DNA from: Acidobacteriaceae bacterium
Lineage (GTDB): Bacteria; Acidobacteriota; Terriglobia; Terriglobales; Acidobacteriaceae
Reading direction: 5' to 3'
Length of the DNA: 53,484 nucleotides
Assembly: GCA_003131585.1 (NCBI GenBank)
Contig: PKVW01000056.1
Coordinates: 177,295-230,778, forward strand
How positions within the stretch are numbered: position 1 is the stretch's first letter; the number at the start of each line of letters is the position of its first letter. Under the pieces are notes generated by a model. It ran no database searches. It worked only from the letters and a program-made list of their open reading frames with translations, and was not told where the DNA came from. A program made the translations under genes and the position numbers. Positions 7,537-15,036 of this stretch are shown piece after piece.

Positions 7537-8928
7537 ATGAACGAGTTGGCCGGAAGCCAGTACCTCATCGAGTTCATCTACCTGATCGCCAGCGCCCTGT
7601 TTATCCTGTCGCTGAAGTGGATGAGTTCGCCCGCCACCGCCCGCCACGGAATTTGGGCGGGTGAGATCGGCATGGTGCTGGCCATCGCCGGCACTCTGCT
7701 TCATCACGGCATCGTCGATTGGAAGTGGATCGTCATCGCGCTGGTGCTGGGCAGCGGCATCGGCATCCCGCTCGGCATGGTGCAGATGACCGCCGTCCCC
7801 CAGCGGACCGCGCTCAGCCACGCTTTTGGCGCATTGTGCGTCACCCTGGTCGGTACCGCGGAATTTTATTTGCGCACTCCGAACGTTCCGAAGTTCATGA
7901 TGTCGGTGCTTGCGATGGAGGTCATCCTGGGGTCACTGACCTTCACCGGAAGTTTGATGGCGGCGGGAAAACTGCAAGAAGTGCTGCCCCAGCGTCCCAT
8001 CACTTATAAGGGACAGAACCTTGTCAACCTGGGGCTGCTGGGCGTCGCCGTTGTCGCGGCGGTTTACCTGGTGCTGCATCCGGAAGCGAAGCAATTCTTC
8101 CCGATCATGGTGGCGATTCCACTGGTGTTCGGCGTGTTCATGGTGATCCCGATTGGCGGCGCCGACATGCCGACCGTCATCTCGCTGTTAAACGGCTATG
8201 CCGGGTTATCCGCGGCGGCGATGGGATTCGTACTACAGAATAAGCTGCTGATCATTGCGGGCGCGCTCGATGGATCTTCGGGACTGATTCTCTCGGTCAT
8301 CATGTCGAAGGCGATGAACCGGTCGTTCACCAACGTCTTGTTCGGCGCGTTCGGCCAAGTACAGGCCGCAGTCGCCGGCGCGCAGGAAGCCAGGCCCGTG
8401 CACAGCGCCACGGCCGAGGAAGCTGCCGCGATTCTTGCCGCAGCCAATAAAGTTGTGATCGTTCCCGGCTACGGCATGGCGGTGGCGCAGGCGCAGCACA
8501 AGGTGCGCGAACTTTATGACATCCTTACCAAGAAGGGAGTCGAAGTCCGCTTCGCCATCCATCCCGTGGCGGGACGCATGCCAGGACACATGAACGTGCT
8601 GCTAGCAGAAGCCGATATTCCGTACGACCGCCTCATCGAGATGGAAGAGATCAACGGCGACTTCCCGCAAACTGACGTGGCGTTGGTCATCGGCGCCAAC
8701 GACGTGACCAACCCGGCCGCGCGCACTGATGCTTCCAGCCCCATCTACGGCATGCCCATCCTCGATGTCGATAAAGCCCACACTGTTATGGTGATCAAAC
8801 GCAGCATGAGCCCGGGCTTTGCCGGCATCGACAATCCGCTTTATTACCTTGATAACACCCTGATGCTCTTCGGCGACGCCAAGCAGTTCGTGGGAGCGAT
8901 TGTAAGGGAGTTGAGCGGAGGACACTGA
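7537..8928 (+). CDS. pntB: NAD(P) transhydrogenase subunit beta
   Basis: 463 residues. The first 270 are highly hydrophobic (about eight or nine helices, proton channel), and the last 180 form the NADP(H)-binding domain III with the signature VPGYGMAVAQAQHKVREL, the loop HPVAGRMPGHMNVLLAEA and VIGANDVTNPAARTD. It completes the transhydrogenase that supplies NADPH. It begins one base after the pntA2 stop, so translation is probably coupled. Length and domain order match the family. Confidence 0.96.
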   Translation: MNELAGSQYLIEFIYLIASALFILSLKWMSSPATARHGIWAGEIGMVLAIAGTLLHHGIVDWKWIVIALVLGSGIGIPLGMVQMTAVPQRTALSHAFGALCVTLVGTAEFYLRTPNVPKFMMSVLAMEVILGSLTFTGSLMAAGKLQEVLPQRPITYKGQNLVNLGLLGVAVVAAVYLVLHPEAKQFFPIMVAIPLVFGVFMVIPIGGADMPTVISLLNGYAGLSAAAMGFVLQNKLLIIAGALDGSSGLILSVIMSKAMNRSFTNVLFGAFGQVQAAVAGAQEARPVHSATAEEAAAILAAANKVVIVPGYGMAVAQAQHKVRELYDILTKKGVEVRFAIHPVAGRMPGHMNVLLAEADIPYDRLIEMEEINGDFPQTDVALVIGANDVTNPAARTDASSPIYGMPILDVDKAHTVMVIKRSMSPGFAGIDNPLYYLDNTLMLFGDAKQFVGAIVRELSGGH

Positions 8929-8955
8929 CTAGGTCGGTCCTCGATCAATGATAGC

Positions 8956-8988
8956 GTGATATCATATAATGTGATATCATGATATCGA
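8956..8988 (+). promoter_or_regulatory. Promoter with overlapping repeated operator of the FitAB pair
   Basis: Two exact copies of GTGATATCAT (8956-8965 and 8971-8980), 15 bases apart, are followed by a third half-match TGATATCG (8980-8987). Each contains the palindrome TGATATCA. The sequence TATAAT (8965-8970) sits exactly between the first two, so a repressor on these sites would cover the -10 box. This is the expected layout for autoregulation by a FitA/VapB-type antitoxin whose gene starts at 9004. Confidence 0.6.
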
Positions 8989-9003
8989 GGTGAATGGAAA
9001 AAT

Positions 9004-9252
9004 ATGGCTCAGCTTATTGTTCGCAATATCGAGAATGGAGTTAAAGCACGCCTGCAACGCCGCGCGCGGCGCAATGGCCGCAGTATGGAAGAAGAAGTGC
9101 GCGACATTTTGCGGGCCGCGGTGCACGAGGAGGAAACCGCCCCCGCCGGGGGACTGGGGACGGAACTTGCGGCGCTCTTTCCCAAGGGGGGTCCGGACTT
9201 CAAGATTGAAGAATTACACTTCGAGATTAAGCCTCCTATCTTTGAGGAATGA
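9004..9252 (+). CDS. FitA-like ribbon-helix-helix antitoxin
   Basis: 82 residues starting MAQLIVRNIENGVKARLQRR, with GRSMEEEVRDILRAAV as the second helix. This is the Arc/RHH pattern of FitA antitoxins (strand with alternating residues, then two helices). The C-terminal half is acidic and aromatic (FKIEELHFEIKPPIFEE) and would occupy the active site of the partner PIN nuclease. The stop overlaps the toxin's start (ATGA at 9249-9252). Repeats just upstream (8956-8988) are the probable binding sites. Confidence 0.9.
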   Translation: MAQLIVRNIENGVKARLQRRARRNGRSMEEEVRDILRAAVHEEETAPAGGLGTELAALFPKGGPDFKIEELHFEIKPPIFEE

Positions 9253-9665
9253 TCATTCTCGATAGCAACGTGGTCTCCGAACTGATGCGCCCCAGGCCGG
9301 AGGAGAAAGTCATCGCGTGGCTTGACCGCCAGTCCCGATCTTCGATCTGGACAACTTCAGTCACAGTGTTTGAAATACGCTTCGGATTGCAAGTCATGCC
9401 TCCTGGGAAACGCCGCGACGTTTACGCACGAGGATTCGAGAGTCTTTTGGAAGGAATTGACCGCCGCATCGCGCCCTTTGACGTCGAATCCGCAGAGCAT
9501 GCGAGCATTTTAATGGCTTCCCGAAAACTGCAGGGTCGGCCACGCGAAGATCGGGACACCATGATCGCCGGTATCGTTCTGGCCCGTCATGCCACGCTGG
9601 CGACGCGAAATGTGTCGCACTTCGACGACCTCTCAGCGCCCCTGGTCAATCCATGGATTGCCTAA
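9249..9665 (+). CDS. FitB/VapC-like PIN-domain toxin
   Basis: 138 residues of the PIN fold, a metal-dependent RNase. The conserved acidic residues are present: Asp5 in MIILDSNVVSELMR, Glu11 in the same motif, the Glu in FEIRFGL, and the Asp in DRDTMIAGIVLARHATLATRN, followed by the terminal FDDL. The spelling LDSNVVSELMRP is characteristic of FitB, as is the RHH partner. It overlaps the antitoxin by four bases. All catalytic positions are intact, so the toxin is probably active. Confidence 0.92.
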   Translation: MIILDSNVVSELMRPRPEEKVIAWLDRQSRSSIWTTSVTVFEIRFGLQVMPPGKRRDVYARGFESLLEGIDRRIAPFDVESAEHASILMASRKLQGRPREDRDTMIAGIVLARHATLATRNVSHFDDLSAPLVNPWIA

Positions 9666-9749
9666 TAGAAGACCATCAACACTTCGCGTGATATTCTATT
9701 AACTCCAGCTGCGTACCGTTTTGGCGGAAATTCCCCCGCAGTTTCAGAA

Positions 9750-9795
9750 AAAAGCTTCCAGAAGAAAGCTTCCGAAGGAAGTTTCCTGAAGCAGC
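9750..9795. repeat. Degenerate 14-base direct repeats upstream of the ABC-F gene
   Basis: The untranslated leader contains three imperfect units resembling AAAAAGCTTCCAGA, AGAAAGCTTCCGAA and GGAAGTTTCCTGAA. They look like slippage or repeat-derived DNA just ahead of the start at 9820. Confidence 0.5.
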
Positions 9796-9819
9796 CCAGA
9801 AGAAGAGAAGCTAGAAATC

Positions 9820-11451
9820 ATGCTTTCAGTCAGTAATGTTTCCATGCGCTACGGCGCCAAAATTCTGTTCGATGAAGTCTCGACGGCATTTACGCCGGGC
9901 AAGCGCTATGGCCTGACCGGGCCCAACGGCTCGGGCAAATCTACCTTTATGAAGCTGCTCAGCGGGGAATTGGATCCGCAAAAGGGGACGGTGGTGCGTC
10001 CGCGGAAGCTGGGCGTGTTGAGCCAGGACCAGTTTGCCTTCGACGCCTACACCGCGATCGACACAGTCATCATGGGCAACAAGCGGCTGTGGGCGGCCAT
10101 GCAGGAGCGCGACACAATTTACGCCAAGCACGACATGACCGACGAAGACGGCATGAAGCTGGGCGAGTTGGAAGGCATTGTCGGCGAAGAAGACGGTTAC
10201 ACGGCGGAGAGCGATGCGGCCATCTTGCTCCAAGGTCTGGACATACCCGACGAAGTGCATTCCCGCAAGATGAGCGAACTGCAGGGCGGACAGAAAGTCC
10301 GCGTGCTGTTGGCGCAGGCGTTGTTCGGGCATCCGCAGGCGTTGCTGCTGGATGAGCCGACGAACAACCTGGATTTGGATTCGATCCACTGGCTGCAGGG
10401 ATTTCTGAATGTCTACGACGGCGTGGTGATCTCGATCTCGCACGACCGGCATTTTCTGAACAGTATTTGCACGCACATCGCCGACATCGATTACGAGACC
10501 ATCATTACGTACACCGGGTCGTATGACGACATGGTGGTGGCAAAGACGCAAGTGCGATCGCAGATTGAGTCGCAGAACGCGCAGCGCGAAAAGAAGATTT
10601 CGCAGTTGAACGAATTCATCGCGCGGTTCGCCGCCGGTACGCGGTCAAGCCAGGTGCAGTCGCGGCGCAAGGAAGTGGAACGGCTGCAGGTGACGGAACT
10701 GGCCAGGTCGAACATCCAGCGGCCTTACATCAAGTTCGAGCAGAAGCGGCCCTCGGGCAAGCACATTCTCGAAATCGAGCACCTGGGCAAGGCTTACGGC
10801 GACAAGAAGGTGATTCGCGACTTCACGGCCGGCATTACACGCGGGGAAAGAATCGCGCTGATGGGGCGCAACGGAGCGGGGAAGACGACACTGGTGAATG
10901 CGCTGCTGGCGAATTCGCCGACCACGCCGGAAGCCGAGTTGCGGAAGACGAGCGGCTATGACGGCCCGTTCGTGGATTCCGGCAAAGTGATCTGGGGGCA
11001 CGAGGCGTCCATCGGATACTTTGCGCAGGACCATCGCAGCCTGATCGAAGGCGGCATGACCGCGCTGGAATGGCTGCATCAGTGGAATCCGGCGGCGGTC
11101 AGCGAAGAAATTCGCGGCTTGCTGGGGCAGATGCTGTTTGCCCGCGAGGAAGCTACGAAATCCACCAGCGTTCTTTCCGGCGGCGAAGCGGCGCGGCTGC
11201 TCTTCTGCAAGCTGATGCTGCAAAAACCGAACGTGCTGGTGCTCGACGAGCCCACGAACCATCTGGATCTTGAGGCGATCAACGCGCTGAATATCTCCCT
11301 CCAGCGCTACCAGGGGACGGTTTTCCTCGTAACCCACGATCACGACTTGATCGACGAGGTCGCGACGCGTATCTGGCACTTCGAGAGCGACCACAAGATC
11401 ACGGATTTCAAGGGAACGTACGAGGAGTATCAGGCGGCCGTGACCGTCTGA
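9820..11451 (+). CDS. ybiT: ABC-F family ATPase, YbiT-type
   Basis: 543 residues with two ABC domains and no membrane segment, so a soluble ribosome-associated ABC-F protein, not a transporter. Domain 1 has Walker A GPNGSGKST (34-42), signature LQGGQKVRV and Walker B LLLDEPTNNLD; domain 2 has GRNGAGKTT, LSGGEAARL and VLDEPTNHLD. The stretch QDQFAFDAYTAIDTVIMGNK and the inter-domain linker with ARFAAGTRSSQVQSR match YbiT closely. ABC-F proteins bind the ribosomal E site and relieve stalled elongation; YbiT itself is not well defined. The ATG is preceded by AGAAGAGAAG. No neighbour is functionally linked. Confidence 0.93.
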   Translation: MLSVSNVSMRYGAKILFDEVSTAFTPGKRYGLTGPNGSGKSTFMKLLSGELDPQKGTVVRPRKLGVLSQDQFAFDAYTAIDTVIMGNKRLWAAMQERDTIYAKHDMTDEDGMKLGELEGIVGEEDGYTAESDAAILLQGLDIPDEVHSRKMSELQGGQKVRVLLAQALFGHPQALLLDEPTNNLDLDSIHWLQGFLNVYDGVVISISHDRHFLNSICTHIADIDYETIITYTGSYDDMVVAKTQVRSQIESQNAQREKKISQLNEFIARFAAGTRSSQVQSRRKEVERLQVTELARSNIQRPYIKFEQKRPSGKHILEIEHLGKAYGDKKVIRDFTAGITRGERIALMGRNGAGKTTLVNALLANSPTTPEAELRKTSGYDGPFVDSGKVIWGHEASIGYFAQDHRSLIEGGMTALEWLHQWNPAAVSEEIRGLLGQMLFAREEATKSTSVLSGGEAARLLFCKLMLQKPNVLVLDEPTNHLDLEAINALNISLQRYQGTVFLVTHDHDLIDEVATRIWHFESDHKITDFKGTYEEYQAAVTV

Positions 11452-11461
11452 GGACAGCCAC

Positions 11462-11560
11462 CAGCGGTCAGCAGTTGGCAATTAGCATTTGGCAATTAGT
11501 GATTAGCGATCAGTGCAAGCTAGCCCTGCCCGCTAAATGCCAATTGCTAATTGCTTAATT
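11462..11560. repeat. Degenerate GCAATTAGC-type repeat array
   Basis: After the ABC-F stop the sequence runs through variations of GGCAATTAGCATT, first in one orientation (about 11475-11505) and then inverted as TGCCAATTGCTAATTGC (about 11538-11555). The same words recur at 47331-47440 and weakly at 21236-21305. It could fold into a long hairpin and may double as a terminator. Confidence 0.55.
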
Positions 11561-11694
11561 TGCACCATTTCTGTGGCATGTGAATCATTCAGGTTCTCCA
11601 CAGATTTCCACAAGCGTTTGCTGTTGCGTTTGCAGCCGCAAGTTGCGGATAATGGCGGCGGAACGTTCTTGCGGGGTGGGACAGGCGCGAGAGG

Positions 11695-12594
11695 TTGGGC
11701 ACAGTCGTGTACAGTCGAGCCGATTTACTTAGGATTCTTCACCTCACGCCGCGCCAGTTGGCGAACTGGGAGCGCGCGGGGCTGATTGCTGCCTCTGCGG
11801 CCTATTCCTTTTCCGACCTGCTGAAGATCAAGAAAGTCCGCGACTTGTGCGCGATGAGGGTGAGGCCGGCGGTGATCCGCGAATCGCTCGAGGCCATGCA
11901 GAAGCAGGCGTCCGGCATGGGGAATCCTCTGCTCGATGCCGGAGCCTCATCCACCAACAAGCATCGCATCGCTTTCCGTCATGAGGGCAGGCTGCTGGAG
12001 CCCATCGCAGGACAGTTTGTGATGGATTTTTCGGCGCGAGAAAAAGTTGTGATCAGCACGCCGATTCCCGCTCCCGAGTCCAGTCCGCGGGAGGATGAGG
12101 CCGCTGTCTGGTTTGCCCGTGGCATCGCGTTGGAAGAGGATCCCGCCACGCAGACGGAAGCGCTGGCTGCCTACCTGAAAGTGCTCGAGTTTGAGTCCAG
12201 CCATGCCGCGGCCCACATCAATCTGGGCACGCTTTACTACAATCGCCAGGATTTCACACTGGCGGAAAAGCACTACCGCGCCGCCTTGCAGGCCGACCCT
12301 CGCTATGCGCTGGCCTATTTCGACCTGGGCAATGTTCTGGACGAGACAGGGCGCGTGCAAGAGGCCATTCAGACCTACAAGATGGCGATCCAGCTCGCTC
12401 CCACCTACGCCGATGCGCACTACAACCTCGCGCTCGCCTACGAAAAGACGCGCGAGCCGCGCAAGGCGCTGAAACACTGGCAGGCTTATATCCGGCTCGA
12501 CACGATTGGTCCCTGGTCCGTGCATGCCCGCAATCAGATCCAGCGCATTCTGCAGGCGGACACGCTGAAGCTGGTGCATTCCCGCCGCGGCTAG
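11695..12594 (+). CDS. MerR-like HTH protein with TPR repeats
   Basis: 299 residues. The first 75 resemble a MerR-family DNA-binding head (YSRADLLRILHLTPRQLANWERAGLI, then SDLLKIKKVRDL), while residues 140-290 form four TPR units, for example AAHINLGTLYYNRQDFTLAEKHY and AYFDLGNVLDETGRVQEAIQ. The MerR dimer helix and effector domain are absent, so this is probably a scaffold or regulator that reads protein partners. The start is uncertain: TTG 11695 or GTG 11707; both keep the HTH. The combination occurs repeatedly in Acidobacteriota, function unknown. It stands alone. Confidence 0.8.
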   Translation: MGTVVYSRADLLRILHLTPRQLANWERAGLIAASAAYSFSDLLKIKKVRDLCAMRVRPAVIRESLEAMQKQASGMGNPLLDAGASSTNKHRIAFRHEGRLLEPIAGQFVMDFSAREKVVISTPIPAPESSPREDEAAVWFARGIALEEDPATQTEALAAYLKVLEFESSHAAAHINLGTLYYNRQDFTLAEKHYRAALQADPRYALAYFDLGNVLDETGRVQEAIQTYKMAIQLAPTYADAHYNLALAYEKTREPRKALKHWQAYIRLDTIGPWSVHARNQIQRILQADTLKLVHSRRG

Positions 12595-12616
12595 CGTTAC
12601 TCAGCGGCTTCCAATT

Positions 12617-12678
12617 GTCTTCTTCCCGCAGTCTTCTTCCCAAGTCTTCTTCCGGCTGTCCTCTTCCGGCTGTCTTCG
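12617..12678. repeat. Tandem 14-base repeat upstream of the acyl-CoA dehydrogenase
   Basis: Five imperfect units beginning GTCTTCTTCCCGCA, GTCTTCTTCCCAA, GTCTTCTTCCGGCT, GTCCTCTTCCGGCT and GTCTTCGAGG, ending about 50 bases before the start of the next gene. This is a small minisatellite that may vary between strains and lies where promoter elements would be expected. Confidence 0.75.
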
Positions 12679-12727
12679 AGGGTGCTAGAATTCAGGGTCT
12701 GCCATTCCTCCGTTTGAAGGTATTCGC

Positions 12728-13906
12728 ATGCCGGAGACAACTCTGCAATCCGCCGTTCCCACGCCGCTGACCACCCTTAGCGAAGACGAGATCCTCTTCC
12801 GCGACAACATCCGCCAGTTTGCCGACGACAAGATCCGCCCACTGGTGAAGGAGATGGACGAGAAGGGCATCTTCGAGAAAAATCTCATCCATGAATTCTT
12901 TCAGCTTGGGCTGATGGGGATCGAAATCCCAGAGCAATTCGGTGGAGCCGGCGCCAAGTTCTTTGAAGCGATCCTGGCGGTGGAGGAATTGTCGCGCGTC
13001 GACGCATCCGCAGGCGTGGTGGTGGACGTGCAAAATACGCTGGTCAACAATGCCCTATTGCGATGGGGCAACGCTGAACAAAAGAAGCGCTATCTGCCGA
13101 AAATGGCGGCTGACACGGTCGGCGCCTATGCGCTGAGCGAGGCCGGTTCCGGGTCTGACGCCTTTGCGCTGCAGACGCGCGGGGAGCTCAAGGGCGGCGA
13201 GTATGTGCTCACCGGCCGCAAGCTGTGGATCACCAACGCCAAAGAAGCCGGACTCTTCGTGCTCTTCGCCACGCTCGATCCCGCTGCCGGGTATAAAGGC
13301 ATCACCGCGTTCCTGGTGGAGAAGAACTTCCCGGGATTCAGCGTGGGGAAGAAGGAAGACAAGCTGGGCATTCGAGCTTCTTCCACCTGCGAACTGATTC
13401 TGGAAGACTGCCGCGTGCCCAAAGAGAACGTGCTGGGCGAGCCGGGCAAAGGCTACAAGATCGCGATCGAAACTCTAAACGAAGGCCGCATCGGCATTGG
13501 CGCGCAGATGATCGGCCTGGCGCGCGGGGCCTGGGAGTTCGCCGCGAAGTATGCGCTGGAGCGCAAGCAGTTCGGCAAGGCCATTGCCGAGTTTCAGGGG
13601 ATTCAATTCCAGATTGCGCAGATGGCAACCGAGATCGAAGCGGCCCGCCTCATGGTCTACAATGCGGCCCGTATGAAGGATGCGGGCGTGAACTTCGTCA
13701 AGGAAGCGGCGATGACCAAGCTCTTCGCCTCGCAGGTGGCCGAGCGCGTGACTTCGCTTGCCATCGAGATCTACGGTGGTTACGGCTTCACCAAGGACTA
13801 TCCCGTCGAGAAATACTGGCGCGACGCCAAGATCGGCAAGATCTACGAGGGAACGTCCAACATGCAGTTGGCAACCATCGCCAAACTTCTGTTGGGCGGG
13901 AAGTAA
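12728..13906 (+). CDS. Acyl-CoA dehydrogenase
   Basis: 392 residues with the complete three-domain fold: helical N-terminus (20-130), beta barrel with AYALSEAGSGSDAFALQTR and WITNAKEAGLFVLFA, and the C-terminal bundle with RKQFGKAIAEFQGIQFQ and YGGYGFTKDYPVEKYWRD. The catalytic Glu is in KIYEGTSNMQL near the end. It oxidises a short or branched-chain acyl-CoA with FAD and passes electrons to ETF. The sequence resembles the short/branched-chain group, but substrate cannot be fixed from sequence. No ETF or thiolase gene is nearby. ATG 12728 matches family N-termini. Confidence 0.93.
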   Translation: MPETTLQSAVPTPLTTLSEDEILFRDNIRQFADDKIRPLVKEMDEKGIFEKNLIHEFFQLGLMGIEIPEQFGGAGAKFFEAILAVEELSRVDASAGVVVDVQNTLVNNALLRWGNAEQKKRYLPKMAADTVGAYALSEAGSGSDAFALQTRGELKGGEYVLTGRKLWITNAKEAGLFVLFATLDPAAGYKGITAFLVEKNFPGFSVGKKEDKLGIRASSTCELILEDCRVPKENVLGEPGKGYKIAIETLNEGRIGIGAQMIGLARGAWEFAAKYALERKQFGKAIAEFQGIQFQIAQMATEIEAARLMVYNAARMKDAGVNFVKEAAMTKLFASQVAERVTSLAIEIYGGYGFTKDYPVEKYWRDAKIGKIYEGTSNMQLATIAKLLLGGK

Positions 13907-14195
13907 GCGTGGCGGACTGGGTTCGCCGGACGGGAGTACTTGCCCGGAAAGCCGTACCCGGTGGGCGTTCCGGGGCCGCCGCAACATTAGGCAACGGTTC
14001 CCATGCTCAATATGTGCATTGAATTGCACTTGGAACCCGCCAGCCGCGCTCCAGAAATCACACTAAACCACGTCAATTCAATGTCTTCCGGCCACTCGCG
14101 CCATTGGCTCACAAGCTGCAATCTCCCCATGTGCCTGCCCTTGCGAGGCCAGGCTGGGGTGCCACTTGACTACTTTGTTCGGTCACACAGCGGGG

Positions 14196-14657
14196 ATGCC
14201 GATCGAGGCTCCGAAGAAGAAGCGGAGTCTTCTGCCATTGCTTACGGTGCTGTTCCTAATCTCTTACGGACTGATGACCCTGCTTATCGTTGAGCAAGGC
14301 GCGGCCATCCAAGCGCAACGGAATCTGATTCAAGTCCTGATGCGCGACAGCACAGAACTGTGGGCCATGAGAGGAAAGGCCATAGGCGATAAGCAGATGG
14401 CTCAGGCACAAGCACAGCGCCGTGCGCAAGCTCCGTCGACCCAGGCGCAAGTTCCGTCAGCGAAGAATCCGTCGACTCAGGCCCCGTCGACTCAGGCCCC
14501 GTCAACCCAGGCCCCGTCAACCCAGGCCCCGTCGTCCCAGGTACCGCAACATCGTTCCTCAAGCCGCACAGGCAAGATTGCGAACCCCCAGACTCAGGTT
14601 CCTCCCGTGCCGGCTTCGGACTTGTTAGATCGGCGTCGCGCTTTGAGTACGATTTAG
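14196..14657 (+). CDS. Small single-pass membrane protein with Pro/Ser/Thr/Gln repeats
   Basis: About 153 residues from ATG 14196; a TTG at 14166 is an alternative. A basic N-terminus (APKKKRS) is followed by one membrane helix (LLPLLTVLFLISYGLMTLLI), a short coiled segment (EQGAAIQAQRNLIQVLMRD) and a disordered tail built of PSTQA units from a DNA tandem repeat (14469-14543). The first part looks like a genuine coding sequence with normal codon use; the tail has probably grown by repeat expansion. No family recognised. Confidence 0.6.
   Translation: MPIEAPKKKRSLLPLLTVLFLISYGLMTLLIVEQGAAIQAQRNLIQVLMRDSTELWAMRGKAIGDKQMAQAQAQRRAQAPSTQAQVPSAKNPSTQAPSTQAPSTQAPSTQAPSSQVPQHRSSSRTGKIANPQTQVPPVPASDLLDRRRALSTI
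14469..14543 (+). repeat. In-frame 15-base tandem repeat (five units)
   Basis: Units CCGTCGACTCAGGCC (twice), CCGTCAACCCAGGCC (twice) and CCGTCGTCCCAGGTA follow each other without gaps inside the small membrane protein. Each encodes PSTQA or a variant, so copy-number change keeps the frame. Confidence 0.9.
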
Positions 14658-14711
14658 AGCCCAGATAAGCAGTAATCGTCGCGCGGATTTGTTTGGAAAA
14701 CTTGGTTAACC

Positions 14712-14951
14712 ATGAAGGTCCTGACCCTAGCGTTGTTGTTTAGTTTGACGGTGGCGAAGCCGGCGCAGCCAGTGCGTCTATCCGGCCACCTGGAGCAGCA
14801 ATCCAAGGGCGGACGCTGGTACTTTGCCGCCACCGGCCACGCGGTTTACTGCTATGGACCCGTGATGACGTTGCCCCAGGCAAACGGGGATCTGCAGAAA
14901 GTCGCCACCTTCTGCCGCGATGGCAAGACTGTCGTACCACTGAAGGATTAA
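14712..14951 (+). CDS. Small secreted protein
   Basis: 79 residues with a signal peptide (MKVLTLALLFSLTVAKPAQ) and a compact mature part with two cysteines (YCYGPV and TFCRDG) that could form a disulphide. It contains RLSGHLEQQSKGGRWYFAATG, a strand-rich pattern. No family recognised. Start ATG 14712 is the first in frame. It lies 85 bases before mutM and could be cotranscribed with it, although mutM has its own -10-like element. Confidence 0.6.
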   Translation: MKVLTLALLFSLTVAKPAQPVRLSGHLEQQSKGGRWYFAATGHAVYCYGPVMTLPQANGDLQKVATFCRDGKTVVPLKD

Positions 14952-15036
14952 CCCGCCGCGCTACCTTCCACTCCACCCAGCAGAATTGCCGCAAACAGCA
15001 CACGCCTTTCGCACCGTCCTTGTATACTGATGAGTC

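Noticed and set aside
11594-11612. Two DnaA-box-like words (TTCTCCACA and ATTTCCACA)
   Set aside because: Both deviate from TTATCCACA, there are only two, and no replication gene or AT-rich unwinding region is nearby.
13907-13990. Protein-like stretch (REYLPGKPYPVGVPGPP) after the acyl-CoA dehydrogenase
   Set aside because: Only about 25 codons before a stop, no start or Shine-Dalgarno site, no recognised family.
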